From: Flammeovirgaceae bacterium
Lineage (GTDB): Bacteria > Bacteroidota > Bacteroidia > Cytophagales > Cyclobacteriaceae
Length of the DNA stretch: 64,000 nucleotides
Direction: 5' to 3'
Assembly: GCA_027487845.1 (NCBI GenBank)
Contig: JAIYCV010000028.1
Span: 1-64,000 of the forward strand
The notes beneath the pieces were generated by a model. The model was not told where the DNA came from and did not search any database. It saw nothing but the letters and a program-made list of their open reading frames with translations. Made by a program: the position numbers and the translations under genes. Positions 27,945-36,745 of this stretch are shown one piece after another; the stretch's first letter is position 1, and each line of letters begins with the position of its first letter.

Positions 27945-28518
27945 CATTATTATTTGGTTAGCAAGTGTCGGACTTTTTGGATGCAACAAACGCTTGCCAT
28001 ATAGTCCGGCAACCCATTCAATTGTGTTATTGAATAAAGACGAGCAGCGGATTTCCATCGCGAATGGCTTGCTAATCATTAACAAACAACCTTTTAGTGG
28101 AAGGTTGTTTTCTCTTTTTCCAAGCACAAGAGATACTGTAGAAATTACCAGCTACCGCGAAGGCAAGGAACATGGCGAGTGGGAGAAATTTTATCCTTCA
28201 GGAAAAATAAAAGAAAAGCGATTTTTTGAAGATGGCCAAAAGATAGGAGAATACGTAGCGTGGTGGGAAAACGGCAACAGACAATTGCATTATTTTTTTG
28301 AAGCAGATGAGTATGAGGGAACCTGCAAAGAATGGAATGTTGACGGCAAGCTCGTTAAAGTATTGAACTACAAAAAAGGACATGAAGAAGGTCACCAGCA
28401 ATGGTGGTATGACAATGGCAAAGTAAAAGCAAACTATGTTATACAAGATGGAAGGAGATTTGGATTGTTGGGTACAAAAAACTGCGTCAATGTATCGGAT
28501 AGTATTTTTAGCAAGTAG
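27916..28518 (+). CDS. MORN-repeat (YwqK-type) lipoprotein
   Basis: The ATG at 27916 gives a lipoprotein signal (VGLFGC lipobox). The longer frame from 27901 adds only five residues inside the YHYH gene. The rest, about 200 residues in total, has four to five MORN-type repeats of the form G(x)WxxYxxNGK(x), for example EHGEWEKFYPSGKI and HQQWWYDNGKVK. Annotators often call this family YwqK antitoxin, but no toxin lies here, so a structural or binding role in the envelope is more likely. It overlaps the genes on both sides by 29 bases. Confidence 0.82.
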   Translation: MAHRVLFRSSIIIWLASVGLFGCNKRLPYSPATHSIVLLNKDEQRISIANGLLIINKQPFSGRLFSLFPSTRDTVEITSYREGKEHGEWEKFYPSGKIKEKRFFEDGQKIGEYVAWWENGNRQLHYFFEADEYEGTCKEWNVDGKLVKVLNYKKGHEEGHQQWWYDNGKVKANYVIQDGRRFGLLGTKNCVNVSDSIFSK

Positions 28519-29140
28519 TATTTTGGGGTCGGTCATGTTGCTTTTCTCTTGCGGGAACAAAAAAGAACGGAGCGTTTTGCCATATTATAATACCCCCGAT
28601 TTTACACCGCATTTTATTGAATCCACGGATGAGGTAGGCCAAAAAATAACGCACACTATAGATTCATTCTCGTTTACCGATCAAGCTGGGGAGAAGATTA
28701 CGCTGGCCGCTATTGAAGGTAAGATACATGTGGCTAATTTTATCTTTACCAGTTGTGGAAGTATTTGCCCGATAATGACCAAACACATGAAATTGGTTCA
28801 GGAGAAGTTTGGCAACAGCTCCGATGTTGTTGTTCTTTCATATAGTGTAACACCTTGGATGGACGATGTTAAACGTCTAAAAAAATATGCCGAGGAAAAT
28901 GAGATTACTTCACCAAACTGGCATTTGCTCACTGGTAAGAAATCTGAAATTTATACACTTGCACGCCAGTCTTATTTTGCCGAAGAAGACCTAGGTTTTA
29001 CAAAAGACAGTACCGAGTTTCTGCATACCGAGCATGTTTTGTTAATTGATCAGTCGAAGAGAATACGGGGAATCTACAATGGTACCCTGCAGTTGGAGAT
29101 AGAGGAGATGATAAGAGATATAGAGAGATTATTAGAGTAA
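28490..29140 (+). CDS. SCO1/SenC-like copper chaperone lipoprotein
   Basis: The internal ATG at 28490 gives a lipoprotein signal (LLFSC lipobox) and a 216-residue product; the longer frame starts inside the MORN gene. The thioredoxin-like SCO domain has the copper-binding CxxxC in FTSCGSICPIM and the distal His in TEHVLLID. SCO proteins deliver copper to cytochrome oxidase CuA sites or reduce disulfides there. No oxidase gene is nearby. Its position at the end of the sigma/sensor/YHYH run suggests that the run deals with copper or metal in the periplasm. Confidence 0.9.
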   Translation: MYRIVFLASSILGSVMLLFSCGNKKERSVLPYYNTPDFTPHFIESTDEVGQKITHTIDSFSFTDQAGEKITLAAIEGKIHVANFIFTSCGSICPIMTKHMKLVQEKFGNSSDVVVLSYSVTPWMDDVKRLKKYAEENEITSPNWHLLTGKKSEIYTLARQSYFAEEDLGFTKDSTEFLHTEHVLLIDQSKRIRGIYNGTLQLEIEEMIRDIERLLE

Positions 29141-29358
29141 GCAATTTTACTTATTTACCTTAACGTTACTCAGGTGAGCGACTTGTAGAGGTCTGATTCA
29201 TAGAATAGACAACTGATACAAAAACTTGCTGCTGGCACCTAAAACTTTCTGGACAAAATAACTCCAATTAACCGAATCAGTGTTTAAAGTTACTGACGGA
29301 TATTTATCCAATCAACGAAGATAAAAATTTTATCAAAAAAAGCGAAGCTTAATTTACA

Positions 29359-30201
29359 CTATCTTGCCACCTGCCGCTGCTCACCCAGCCCTTCAATACC
29401 TAACTCAATCACATCGCCCGGTTTCAAATAGATGGGTGGCTTAAATCCATGTCCTACACCAGATGGGGTGCCCGTAGAAATAACATCGCCCGGCAGCAAG
29501 GTCATAAACTGGCTGATGTAACTGATCAAAAAAGGCACCTCAAAAATCATGTCATCTGTGTTGTTGTCTTGGCGCAATTCGCCATTCACTTTCAACCACA
29601 TATTTAGATTATTAAAATCTTTGATCTCGTCTTTCGTAACTAAGTAGGGGCCCATTGGCGCAAACGAGTCACAGCCCTTGCCCTTCGTCCACTGACCATT
29701 GCGCTCCAACTGAAATTCGCGCTCGCTATAATCATTGTGTAAGCAAAAGCCCGCTACATATTCCATCGCATCTTTCTCATCCACATACAAAGCCTTCTTC
29801 CCAATCACCACTGCCAACTCAATTTCGTAGTCGGTCTTTTTACTAGTTCGGGGAATGATCAATCCGTCATTTGGTCCTGTCAATGCTGTGGTTGATTTAA
29901 AAAAGAAGATAGGCTCAACTGGCATCGGCATGTTGGTTTCAAATGCGTGGTGTGTATAGTTCAACCCCACACAAATGATTTTGGATGGCCGCTGAAAACA
30001 AGGGCCGATGCGCACATCTTGGCTAATCAATGAAAGCTTCGCTTCATTTGCAGCTAACCAAGCTTCCAGTCGTGCAAGTCCGTCCTTTTCAAAGAAAGAC
30101 TCGCCATAGTCTTCGCCAAAAGCAGATGCATCGTACTTGTTGCCGGAGATCAATACTCCGGGTTTCTCTTTGCCCAACTCACCAAATCGGAATAGCTTCA
30201 T
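29359..30201 (-). CDS. Fumarylacetoacetate hydrolase (FAH) family protein
   Basis: I use the ATG at 30199-30201, which starts MKLFRFGELG as in homologues; a longer frame adds 14 residues. The 280-residue product has the FAH fold with the conserved ICVGLNYTHHA, metal-binding EIELAVVIGK and STGTPSGVGHG motifs. Members act as 2-keto-3-deoxy-acid hydrolases, dehydratases or oxaloacetate decarboxylases; the substrate cannot be told here. It is cytoplasmic. The next gene upstream on the same strand (30264) is not obviously related. Confidence 0.92.
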   Translation of the reverse strand: MKLFRFGELGKEKPGVLISGNKYDASAFGEDYGESFFEKDGLARLEAWLAANEAKLSLISQDVRIGPCFQRPSKIICVGLNYTHHAFETNMPMPVEPIFFFKSTTALTGPNDGLIIPRTSKKTDYEIELAVVIGKKALYVDEKDAMEYVAGFCLHNDYSEREFQLERNGQWTKGKGCDSFAPMGPYLVTKDEIKDFNNLNMWLKVNGELRQDNNTDDMIFEVPFLISYISQFMTLLPGDVISTGTPSGVGHGFKPPIYLKPGDVIELGIEGLGEQRQVAR

Positions 30202-30263
30202 ATTGTTTATAGAGATTCCAAAAACTTCATAAAAAATCAGCAAGAAATTTCAACATTCCCGTT

Positions 30264-30845
30264 TTAATCCATTTCCGCTATCTCCAGCAAGCGAACAGGA
30301 TATTTCGCCATGTCAAACTCGTTCATCTCGCTGTCCATATACCTTACAACTTTCTTTTTGTTACCGGCCAGCACGAATCGATGCCCACTGATGGCATTAT
30401 TCTGATTGCCTGGTATAAAAGTGATTCCTTCAAGACTTGCCAATTGGTTTTCCTTCAATAGTTTCTTGAATTTTTCTAGCACGGCATCTTCCACACCTCC
30501 CGTTCCTAAGTAAACGGAAAGATCTTCGCCCCCCGCGCCACTACCCCTGTATTGCGAAGAAGAAGTAAACTTGCCAGCTTCTGTATAGCGATAACGGTTG
30601 GCCAACATCTTGCCAGAGGTAGGATCCATCATTTCAAAGACTGCAACAAACCTAGTTTGATTGTTGTCCATTCTCATCTTAAACCACTTAATGTCGTTCC
30701 ACCCAACGGAGTTCATAAACGCAGCTTTTACCGCTTCTGGCACCTTTTCGGCTTCAATTTGAATGCGCTTTGAGTTCGTTTGCGCAATGCTCAAAAGAAA
30801 AGGAAAGCTTAGAATAACAACAGAAAAGGCAATTCGTGTTTTCAT
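30264..30845 (-). CDS. Secreted protein of unknown function
   Basis: A 193-residue protein with a signal peptide (about 1-21, ending LSIAQ). The mature part contains a segment reminiscent of PepSY-like or BLIP-like sensor folds (VPEAVKAAFMNSVG, then WFKMRMDNN and FVAVFEM), which are frequent in Bacteroidota exported proteins. I cannot assign a function. It lies 62 bases upstream of the FAH gene on the same strand. Confidence 0.75.
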   Translation of the reverse strand: MKTRIAFSVVILSFPFLLSIAQTNSKRIQIEAEKVPEAVKAAFMNSVGWNDIKWFKMRMDNNQTRFVAVFEMMDPTSGKMLANRYRYTEAGKFTSSSQYRGSGAGGEDLSVYLGTGGVEDAVLEKFKKLLKENQLASLEGITFIPGNQNNAISGHRFVLAGNKKKVVRYMDSEMNEFDMAKYPVRLLEIAEMD

Positions 30846-31067
30846 TCAGAAGAAAGTAAAGATGAAGTTTTTCAATAATTTTCTGTCTCGAAAATTACCT
30901 AATGTTTCATTATTTGCAAAACCTGACTTTTCACCATTGGAGAGTATTTCAAATATATCGATCAATTGAAATTCAATAGGCTGCTTCGTAATTCGTCAGC
31001 AGGCCGCTAAGCCCTTAACGTTATACGGTAGAGTTATCGAATAGGGCAATTCAAAAGTAAATGTGGT
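30846..31067. other. Intergenic region without visible features
   Basis: This AT-rich stretch separates the secreted-protein gene from the deformylase-like gene on the minus strand. I see no gene, hairpin with a T-run or repeat. Confidence 0.4.
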
Positions 31068-31553
31068 TCAATTGCGCCACTTGAAAGATTGGTTATCAAT
31101 AGCACGCATGGTGCAGAGTATGCCATCGAGGTGATCGAATTCATGTTGGATCAGTTCGGATAGGTCATCTTTTACCGATAGCGATTGTTGATTCCAATTG
31201 CCATCAAGATAGTTTATAGTTAGGCTTTTATGGCGATTCACTTTTACCAACAGGTTGGGGAAACACATGCAATCATCCCACACTTCAAACTGTTCTTCGC
31301 TTAGATCGGTCAGTACTGGATTAATAAAGACGATTGGCTTATCAATGTTCATGTAAAACAACCGCTTCATTATTCCCAATTGAGGTGCGGCAATGGCTCT
31401 ACCGAAATTGTATTTTGCACGGACCTCTTTCATTACATTATCGAGATCGTTGACCCATTCAGTTACAGATGGAAGTTCGTGTTGCTGCACGGGCTCACAC
31501 ACCTGATAGAGTAGGGGGTTGCCCAATTGAAGTAGATCATTTAATCCTTTCAT
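31068..31553 (-). CDS. Peptide deformylase-like protein
   Basis: A 161-residue protein from the ATG at 31551-31553 (a longer frame adds seven residues). All three deformylase regions are present but altered: motif 1 GxGxAAPQ reads GRAIAAPQ, motif 2 EGCLS reads DDCMC, and motif 3 is a proper HEFDH. The metal ligands Cys and two His are therefore kept, while the Glu-Gly before the Cys is lost. Deformylase removes the formyl group from new proteins; this divergent copy could have another substrate. No fmt gene, the usual neighbour of def, is adjacent. Confidence 0.82.
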   Translation of the reverse strand: MKGLNDLLQLGNPLLYQVCEPVQQHELPSVTEWVNDLDNVMKEVRAKYNFGRAIAAPQLGIMKRLFYMNIDKPIVFINPVLTDLSEEQFEVWDDCMCFPNLLVKVNRHKSLTINYLDGNWNQQSLSVKDDLSELIQHEFDHLDGILCTMRAIDNQSFKWRN

Positions 31554-31566
31554 CTGTTTTATTCTT

Positions 31567-31637
31567 AACCGCAAAGAACGCGGAGAATCGCTAAGAATTC
31601 AAATCAACTTTGCGGAACTCAGTGCTCTCTGCGGGTT
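31567..31637. repeat. Imperfect palindromic intergenic repeat
   Basis: The 71-base element starts AACCGCAAAGAACGCGGAGA and ends CTCTCTGCGGGTT, so its ends form an imperfect inverted repeat; it also holds CTTTGCGGAAC inside. Sequences of this CGCAAAGAACGC type are scattered between genes in many Bacteroidota genomes. It lies between the ABC-F and deformylase-like genes, touching neither. Confidence 0.55.
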
Positions 31638-31644
31638 ATCGTTT

Positions 31645-33288
31645 TTACTTCGCAACAGTTCTTTCAATTTCCTTTAAGTTTTCCATCTTCTTATTGCGCA
31701 AGAAACCATTGATATCTTCAAAGTGTTCTTTCACACGTTTATTGCCAAATTCAAAAACTTTGTTGGCTAAACCATCTAAGAAGTCGCGATCGTGGGAAAC
31801 GAGAATTAATGTTCCATCAAAAGCACGAAGGGCATCTTTTAGAATATCTTTTGTTTTTATATCAAGATGATTGGTAGGTTCATCAAGAATCAACAAGTTA
31901 ACGGGTTGAAGTAGTAACTTAATCATAGCCAACCGCGTCTTTTCTCCCCCCGAGAGCACCTTCACTTTCTTGTCGATGGCATCACCCCCAAACATAAAGG
32001 CACCCAGAATATCTTTGATTTTACTGCGAATGTCGCCTTGGGCAATTTGATCTATTGTTTGGAATACGGTAATGTCTTCCTCCAACAGTGATGCTTGATT
32101 TTGTGCGAAGTAGCCGATCATCGAATTATGCGCCAGCTGCATTTTTCCTTCAACTTCAATCTGACCCATAATTGCTTTTACCATGGTAGATTTACCTTCT
32201 CCGTTTTTACCAACAAACGCCACTTTCTCTCCCCTTGAAATGGTCATGGAAGCATCTTGAAAAACCACGTGATCGCCATAGCGTTTTGTTAGGCCATCCA
32301 CAATTACCGGATAATTTCCCGACCGTGGAGCCGGGGGGAACTTCAAATTCAAAGCCGATGAATCCACCTCATCTACTTGAACAATCTCAATTTTCTCGAG
32401 CGTTTTCACCCGCGACTGCACCTGAAGTGTCTTCGAGTAAGTCCCTTTGAAACGATCAATAAATCCTTGTATATCAGCTATTTGTTTTGCCTGATCGTCA
32501 AATTGTTTCTGCTGCTGTTCGCGCCTTTCCTTACGCAATTGCAAGTATTGTGAGTAGGGCACCTTGTAATCGTAGATGCGCCCCATCGTCACTTCAATGG
32601 TGCGGTTGGTGATGTTGTCAACAAATGTTTTATCGTGCGAGATGACGATCACGGCCTTCGCATTGTTGACCAAAAAATCTTCTAACCATTGAATGGATTC
32701 GATGTCCATGTGGTTGGTAGGCTCATCCAATAAAATCAGATCGGGCTTTTGTAACAGTATTTTGGCCAGTTCAATGCGCATACGCCAGCCACCGCTAAAC
32801 TCGCTGGTTGGGCGGGTGAAGTCGGTACGCAAAAAGCCTAGGCCAAGTAACGTTTTTTCAATCTCCGCATCGAAATTGATCTCTTCAATGGAATAGTATT
32901 TTTCACTCAATTCAGATACCTGTTCGATGATTTTTGAATATTCGTCCGACTCGTAATCTGTTCTGGTTTCCAGCTGATGGTTAAGTTCCTCCATCTGCTT
33001 CTTCATGTCGAGTATTTTCGAAAACGCTTTGGAGGTTTCTTCAAACACCGAGGAGTTATCGTCCGTCAAAAGGTGCTGAGGCAGATACGCAATAATGGCG
33101 TCTTTTGGAGCCGATATCTTGCCCCGTGTTGGCTTACTATTTCCTGAAATTATTTTCAACAAAGTCGATTTACCCGCACCATTTTTGCCCATTAAGGCGA
33201 TGCGATCGTTTTCGTTGATGTTAAAAGTAATGTCTTTAAAAAGGGTAGTTCCACTGAACTCAACACTGACGCTGTCTACAGAAATCAT
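31645..33288 (-). CDS. ABC-F family ATPase
   Basis: A 547-residue soluble protein with two ABC domains and no membrane segment. Domain 1 has Walker A GKNGAGKST, signature FSGGWRMR and Walker B LILLDEPTNHMD; domain 2 has GKNGEGKST, LSGGEKTR and LLILDEPTNHLD. A charged linker of about 80 residues lies between them (rich in RKERREQQQKQ). ABC-F proteins bind the ribosomal E site and help stalled or antibiotic-blocked translation. The C-terminal tail is short, so it is nearer to EttA/YbiT-like forms than to full Uup. It is divergent from the gene at 33453. Confidence 0.93.
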   Translation of the reverse strand: MISVDSVSVEFSGTTLFKDITFNINENDRIALMGKNGAGKSTLLKIISGNSKPTRGKISAPKDAIIAYLPQHLLTDDNSSVFEETSKAFSKILDMKKQMEELNHQLETRTDYESDEYSKIIEQVSELSEKYYSIEEINFDAEIEKTLLGLGFLRTDFTRPTSEFSGGWRMRIELAKILLQKPDLILLDEPTNHMDIESIQWLEDFLVNNAKAVIVISHDKTFVDNITNRTIEVTMGRIYDYKVPYSQYLQLRKERREQQQKQFDDQAKQIADIQGFIDRFKGTYSKTLQVQSRVKTLEKIEIVQVDEVDSSALNLKFPPAPRSGNYPVIVDGLTKRYGDHVVFQDASMTISRGEKVAFVGKNGEGKSTMVKAIMGQIEVEGKMQLAHNSMIGYFAQNQASLLEEDITVFQTIDQIAQGDIRSKIKDILGAFMFGGDAIDKKVKVLSGGEKTRLAMIKLLLQPVNLLILDEPTNHLDIKTKDILKDALRAFDGTLILVSHDRDFLDGLANKVFEFGNKRVKEHFEDINGFLRNKKMENLKEIERTVAK

Positions 33289-33452
33289 AGCTCGATTTTA
33301 AGCGCGCAAAGATAACCGATAATTGTTAGTTTGCTACCCGATGCATGCTGGCAGTTGGATGTAAAAAATTTCACCAAAGCCATTATTTTCGTAGCGACTG
33401 GGTATTTTTGTTTGGAAAGAATTGTTTAAATTACATTATAAACCCTAATGAA

Positions 33453-34406
33453 TTGAAACGCAGAAAATTTCTTCAAAACTCGGCAGCTTTGGCCACTCTA
33501 AGTATGTTGCCCGCCAATTACTTATTTGCCAACGCCAACTTACTTAACAAAATAGGTATTCAGCTCTTTTCGTTACCCAAACTATTGGAGAAAGACTTTA
33601 GTGGCGGCATCCGAATGCTGGCGCAAATGGGGTACAAAGAAATTGAGATGTATGGCCCATTTCCGTTCAGTACGCAAGGTGCCATCGATCGATGGGCGGC
33701 AGTCACGCCTGCGCTGGGCTTCAGCGGTAGCGGGTTCTTTGGCCATACTGCTGCCGAGGTAAAAAAAGTATTTGACGAAAACAAAATTTCCGTTCCTTCC
33801 ATTCATACTGATCTTGAAACACTAAGCACGAAAATGAGCCAATTGGGTGAAGCAGCTCAAACCATTGGATTTACCTATGTGGTATTGCCTGCGCTGCCGC
33901 CAGAAAATCGCAAAACCCTTGAAGATTATAAAAAAACGATTGATCTTTTCAATAGCATTGGCGAAAAAGCTACAAAAGAGGGCTTACGCTTTGCCTATCA
34001 CAACCACGGTTACGGCCTGCATCCGCTGGAAGGTACGGTACCCGTGCAAATGATCATTGAAAAAACGAACCCCAAACACGTGTATTTGGAAATGGATTTG
34101 TTCTGGACTGTTGCTGGAGGGGTTGACCCGATTACCCTATTGGAAAAGTATCCAGGTCGCTATAAAATGATGCATGTAAAGAACATGAAGCAAAAGGCAA
34201 CGTTTTCAGGTGACGGTGCCGATTCCAAGCAATGGATAGAGTTGTTTCCGCAGATGAGCACAGCTGGAGAAGGTGCGCTCGATTTGAAATCGATTTTAGC
34301 GGCAGCAAAAAAATCAGGTGTGGAGCATTTCTTCGTAGAGCAAGATATGGTGCAAACCCCTGAAGTTGCGTTGAAAAAAAGCATCGAATATTTAAAAGAC
34401 TTATAG
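33453..34406 (+). CDS. Exported sugar phosphate isomerase/epimerase-like protein (TIM barrel)
   Basis: I prefer the TTG at 33453, because it gives a twin-arginine signal (KRRKFLQNSA then a hydrophobic stretch to about residue 26); an ATG at 33345 would add 36 unlikely residues. The mature part is a xylose isomerase-like TIM barrel (AP endonuclease 2 family) with IGIQLFSLP, AYHNHGYG, YLEMDLFW, MMHVKNM and FVEQDMV, which hold the usual metal ligands. Substrate unknown. Tat export fits folding with bound metal in the cytoplasm. It is the first gene right of the divergent ABC-F promoter region. Confidence 0.85.
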   Translation: MKRRKFLQNSAALATLSMLPANYLFANANLLNKIGIQLFSLPKLLEKDFSGGIRMLAQMGYKEIEMYGPFPFSTQGAIDRWAAVTPALGFSGSGFFGHTAAEVKKVFDENKISVPSIHTDLETLSTKMSQLGEAAQTIGFTYVVLPALPPENRKTLEDYKKTIDLFNSIGEKATKEGLRFAYHNHGYGLHPLEGTVPVQMIIEKTNPKHVYLEMDLFWTVAGGVDPITLLEKYPGRYKMMHVKNMKQKATFSGDGADSKQWIELFPQMSTAGEGALDLKSILAAAKKSGVEHFFVEQDMVQTPEVALKKSIEYLKDL

Positions 34407-34479
34407 CTTTACTAGGTGCTAAGCTGTGCAGAAGGCCAAAGCAGCACGGCAGTAAGCGAATGCAACAAACCTACTTATT

Positions 34480-34731
34480 ATGGATGCAGAAGAAATAAAA
34501 GACAGTCTTGATCCGCTATATGAAGCGGCTATGAAAGAACAACGCGATATAGCTGCTGGCATAGAAGCGTTAACAAAATGCGCCAAAGATTTTATTGCCA
34601 GTCAATATGTGGAAGAAGTTAATAACCTGAGTGCAGAAGGGTACCGTGCACTTGACGATTCCATTAGCAGACATGCCTCGAAATTGTCCATGGAAATATC
34701 AAGTATTTTCTATCGCCATCAGGTGGAATAG
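34480..34731 (+). CDS. Small helical protein of unknown function
   Basis: An 83-residue soluble, acidic, all-helical protein (MDAEEIKDSLDPLYEAAMK at the start) with one Cys and no signal. It starts at an ATG after an A-rich leader and is followed by a terminator at 34822. I do not recognise a family. Confidence 0.6.
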   Translation: MDAEEIKDSLDPLYEAAMKEQRDIAAGIEALTKCAKDFIASQYVEEVNNLSAEGYRALDDSISRHASKLSMEISSIFYRHQVE

Positions 34732-34821
34732 ACGGGTTGTAATTGAAAAGCACTCTGTACAAAAGAGCCATGCGAGATGGGCATTAACTTTTCCTTATTC
34801 CTAATTTTTTGGTCGTGGAAT

Positions 34822-34856
34822 AAAAAAGCTCCTCTGAAATTCATTGGAGCTTTTTT
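34822..34856. terminator. Bidirectional rho-independent terminator
   Basis: An 11-bp stem (AAAAAAGCTCC at 34822-34832 with GGAGCTTTTTT at 34846-34856) has a 13-base loop and T-runs in both directions. It stands between the convergent genes ending at 34731 and 34889 and can serve both. Confidence 0.85.
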
Positions 34857-34888
34857 ATTTATGAAGCGTTATTAAAACTACTTTTGCT

Positions 34889-35740
34889 TTACGCCAATTC
34901 CTGGAGCAACACCGTTTTCAAAGGGGTGGCGGAACGGCCTAGCAATTGTGGAATTACTTGGCTAACATGGTCTACCTGATTATTTGCAATCATACTATAA
35001 ACGGTAATCATGTAGGGTGCTATAAAATCGGGAACACCTGCCTGCGTCAACGTCTCCGTATATTGTTGTGGTGTTGGTGCCGGGTACGTAATAGGTTCCT
35101 TCCTTACCTCAGTAAGTAGCGCGGCTGCATCATAATACGACAAACTTTCTGGGCCGGTAAGAACGTACTCTTTTCCTTCATGGCCGTTTTCGGTTAGTAC
35201 CTTGGCCGCTACTTCACCCACATCGGCAATATCAACAAAAGCCGTTTTGCCACTTCCCGAAGGCGTGTAGGTGATCTTGTATTTAGTGATGTTATCCCAT
35301 TCGTAGTTTTTGAAATTCTGTGCAAAGAAAGTAGGACGCAACGTGGTGAGTTTAAATCCATCCGCTTTCAATTTTTCTTCTACTACTTTATGAAAAGTAA
35401 GTTCATTGCTAATTTTATCAACGCCAAAAGCCGACAGGTAGACCACTCGCAAAATGTTTTGATTTTTTAGGTAGTCAATGAAAGGAGCCAGTAACTTGTC
35501 GAGTGTGTAATCGAGCGGAGGCCCAATTAAAAATACGCGATCAACACCTTTTGTGGCCGCTGCGTAGGTGCTTAGGTCGGCAAAATCGAACGAAACCAAC
35601 GGCACTGCTGCGCCCAGTTTCTCTTTTGCTTTGGCAGGATTGCGAATACCCGCCACAAAATCAGCGTTGATGTGTGCCAATGATTTTACTACTGATGAAC
35701 CAACGGTGCCCGTAGCACCGGTAACTAATATTTTTCCCAT
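34889..35740 (-). CDS. NmrA-like NAD(P)-binding oxidoreductase
   Basis: A 283-residue Rossmann protein with the dinucleotide-binding motif GATGTVGSSV at the start, AGIRNPAKAKE and the YLSAFGV segment of the atypical short-chain NmrA/QorB family. Such proteins bind NADP(H) and act as quinone or flavin-type reductases or as redox sensors. It is divergent from an HxlR regulator at 35856, with 115 bases between the two start codons, a common pairing in which the regulator controls the reductase. Confidence 0.9.
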   Translation of the reverse strand: MGKILVTGATGTVGSSVVKSLAHINADFVAGIRNPAKAKEKLGAAVPLVSFDFADLSTYAAATKGVDRVFLIGPPLDYTLDKLLAPFIDYLKNQNILRVVYLSAFGVDKISNELTFHKVVEEKLKADGFKLTTLRPTFFAQNFKNYEWDNITKYKITYTPSGSGKTAFVDIADVGEVAAKVLTENGHEGKEYVLTGPESLSYYDAAALLTEVRKEPITYPAPTPQQYTETLTQAGVPDFIAPYMITVYSMIANNQVDHVSQVIPQLLGRSATPLKTVLLQELA

Positions 35741-35855
35741 GGAATTATTTTGTTAAAATTTATGTAAAGAAGTGCTGTATAGGTACCTTTATCAAGTAGA
35801 TACAACAAAGTGGCCTAGGCACTTTTACCATACTATTAATGAAAATGAATGGCTT

Positions 35856-36227
35856 ATGAGAATTTCTATTTCTGAAAATCTTAAAAATAATTCGTACGCG
35901 GACTGTCCTGTTACGCGATCGCTGCAAGTATTCGGTGGAAAATGGAAGCCAATAATACTATGGGAGATGGAAAACGGCACCCTTCGGTTCGGAGAGTTGA
36001 AACGAAAGATTACGGGCATAACGCAAAAAATGCTTACACAGCAATTGCGCGAGTTGGAAGATGAAGGAATTATCTGGCGTAAAGTATATGCTGAAGTGCC
36101 ACCGCGGGTAGAGTATGGTATTACCGATTATGGTAGAACCTTGCGACCTATTTTGGATGAAATGGCCAAGTGGGGTGTGAATCATCCGCCAAAGCAAAAG
36201 GCGGACGGCATGAAAAAGGTTGCTTAG
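35856..36227 (+). CDS. HxlR family winged-helix regulator
   Basis: The ATG at 35856 gives a 123-residue protein that matches HxlR length; an ATG at 35772 adds 28 residues without family likeness. The HxlR signature is clear: DCPVTRSLQVFGGKWKPIIL, then TQKMLTQQLRELEDEG and PPRVEYGITDYG. The Cys at the start of the domain (ADCPV) is the residue that senses quinones and diamide in YodB/HypR-type members. I infer that it regulates the divergent NmrA-like gene. Confidence 0.92.
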   Translation: MRISISENLKNNSYADCPVTRSLQVFGGKWKPIILWEMENGTLRFGELKRKITGITQKMLTQQLRELEDEGIIWRKVYAEVPPRVEYGITDYGRTLRPILDEMAKWGVNHPPKQKADGMKKVA

Positions 36228-36745
36228 GCCGTTACAGTTGAATGTTGCTTTCCTTTTTGTTGTTCTCACCCTGAATATCTTAAAATTGACATTGCTGACC
36301 ACTGCTTGAAGCCTATCTATTGCAACGTTTTTATCACATTTTCTCAAAATTTTAGTAGTGCTAAGTCCCCATTATCCCTAACGCTCTGTCACATGATGGA
36401 CTGATGACCCCGTTTCGATACGTAGGCAGTCTATACAATTATTTGGCCTTGATCTTTTTTGGTTCTTTTTGACATCAAGTATTTCATCCGGTAACGCAGG
36501 AAAAAAAAGAACAAGACATGTTACTGTGGGGAGCGTTAATACAATGCACGTGCCTTCAACAGGTGTATGCAACGCGGAATTCACAGTTAGTTACTGTCAG
36601 TCGTTGTTCTCCCTTACTAGTTCATTATATGGCTATGTTGTTTGTGCTGCAAGGCATGAATGCCATTTTGAGAATTGCATTTTAGTTCTCACTTTAGCCG
36701 TCCTAAATTATACTAACGCTCTTGGCAAAATCACACTTTATTTTT
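36228..36745. other. Intergenic region without a convincing gene
   Basis: About 520 bases between the HxlR regulator and the TraB/GumN-type gene. Short frames on both strands show no family likeness or signal peptide. I see no clear terminator. The promoter of the TraB/GumN-type gene should lie near its right end. Confidence 0.4.

Noticed and set aside
27916-28518. Toxin-antitoxin module from the MORN/YwqK label
   Set aside because: No toxin gene is adjacent; the neighbours are lipoproteins of the YHYH/SCO1 group.
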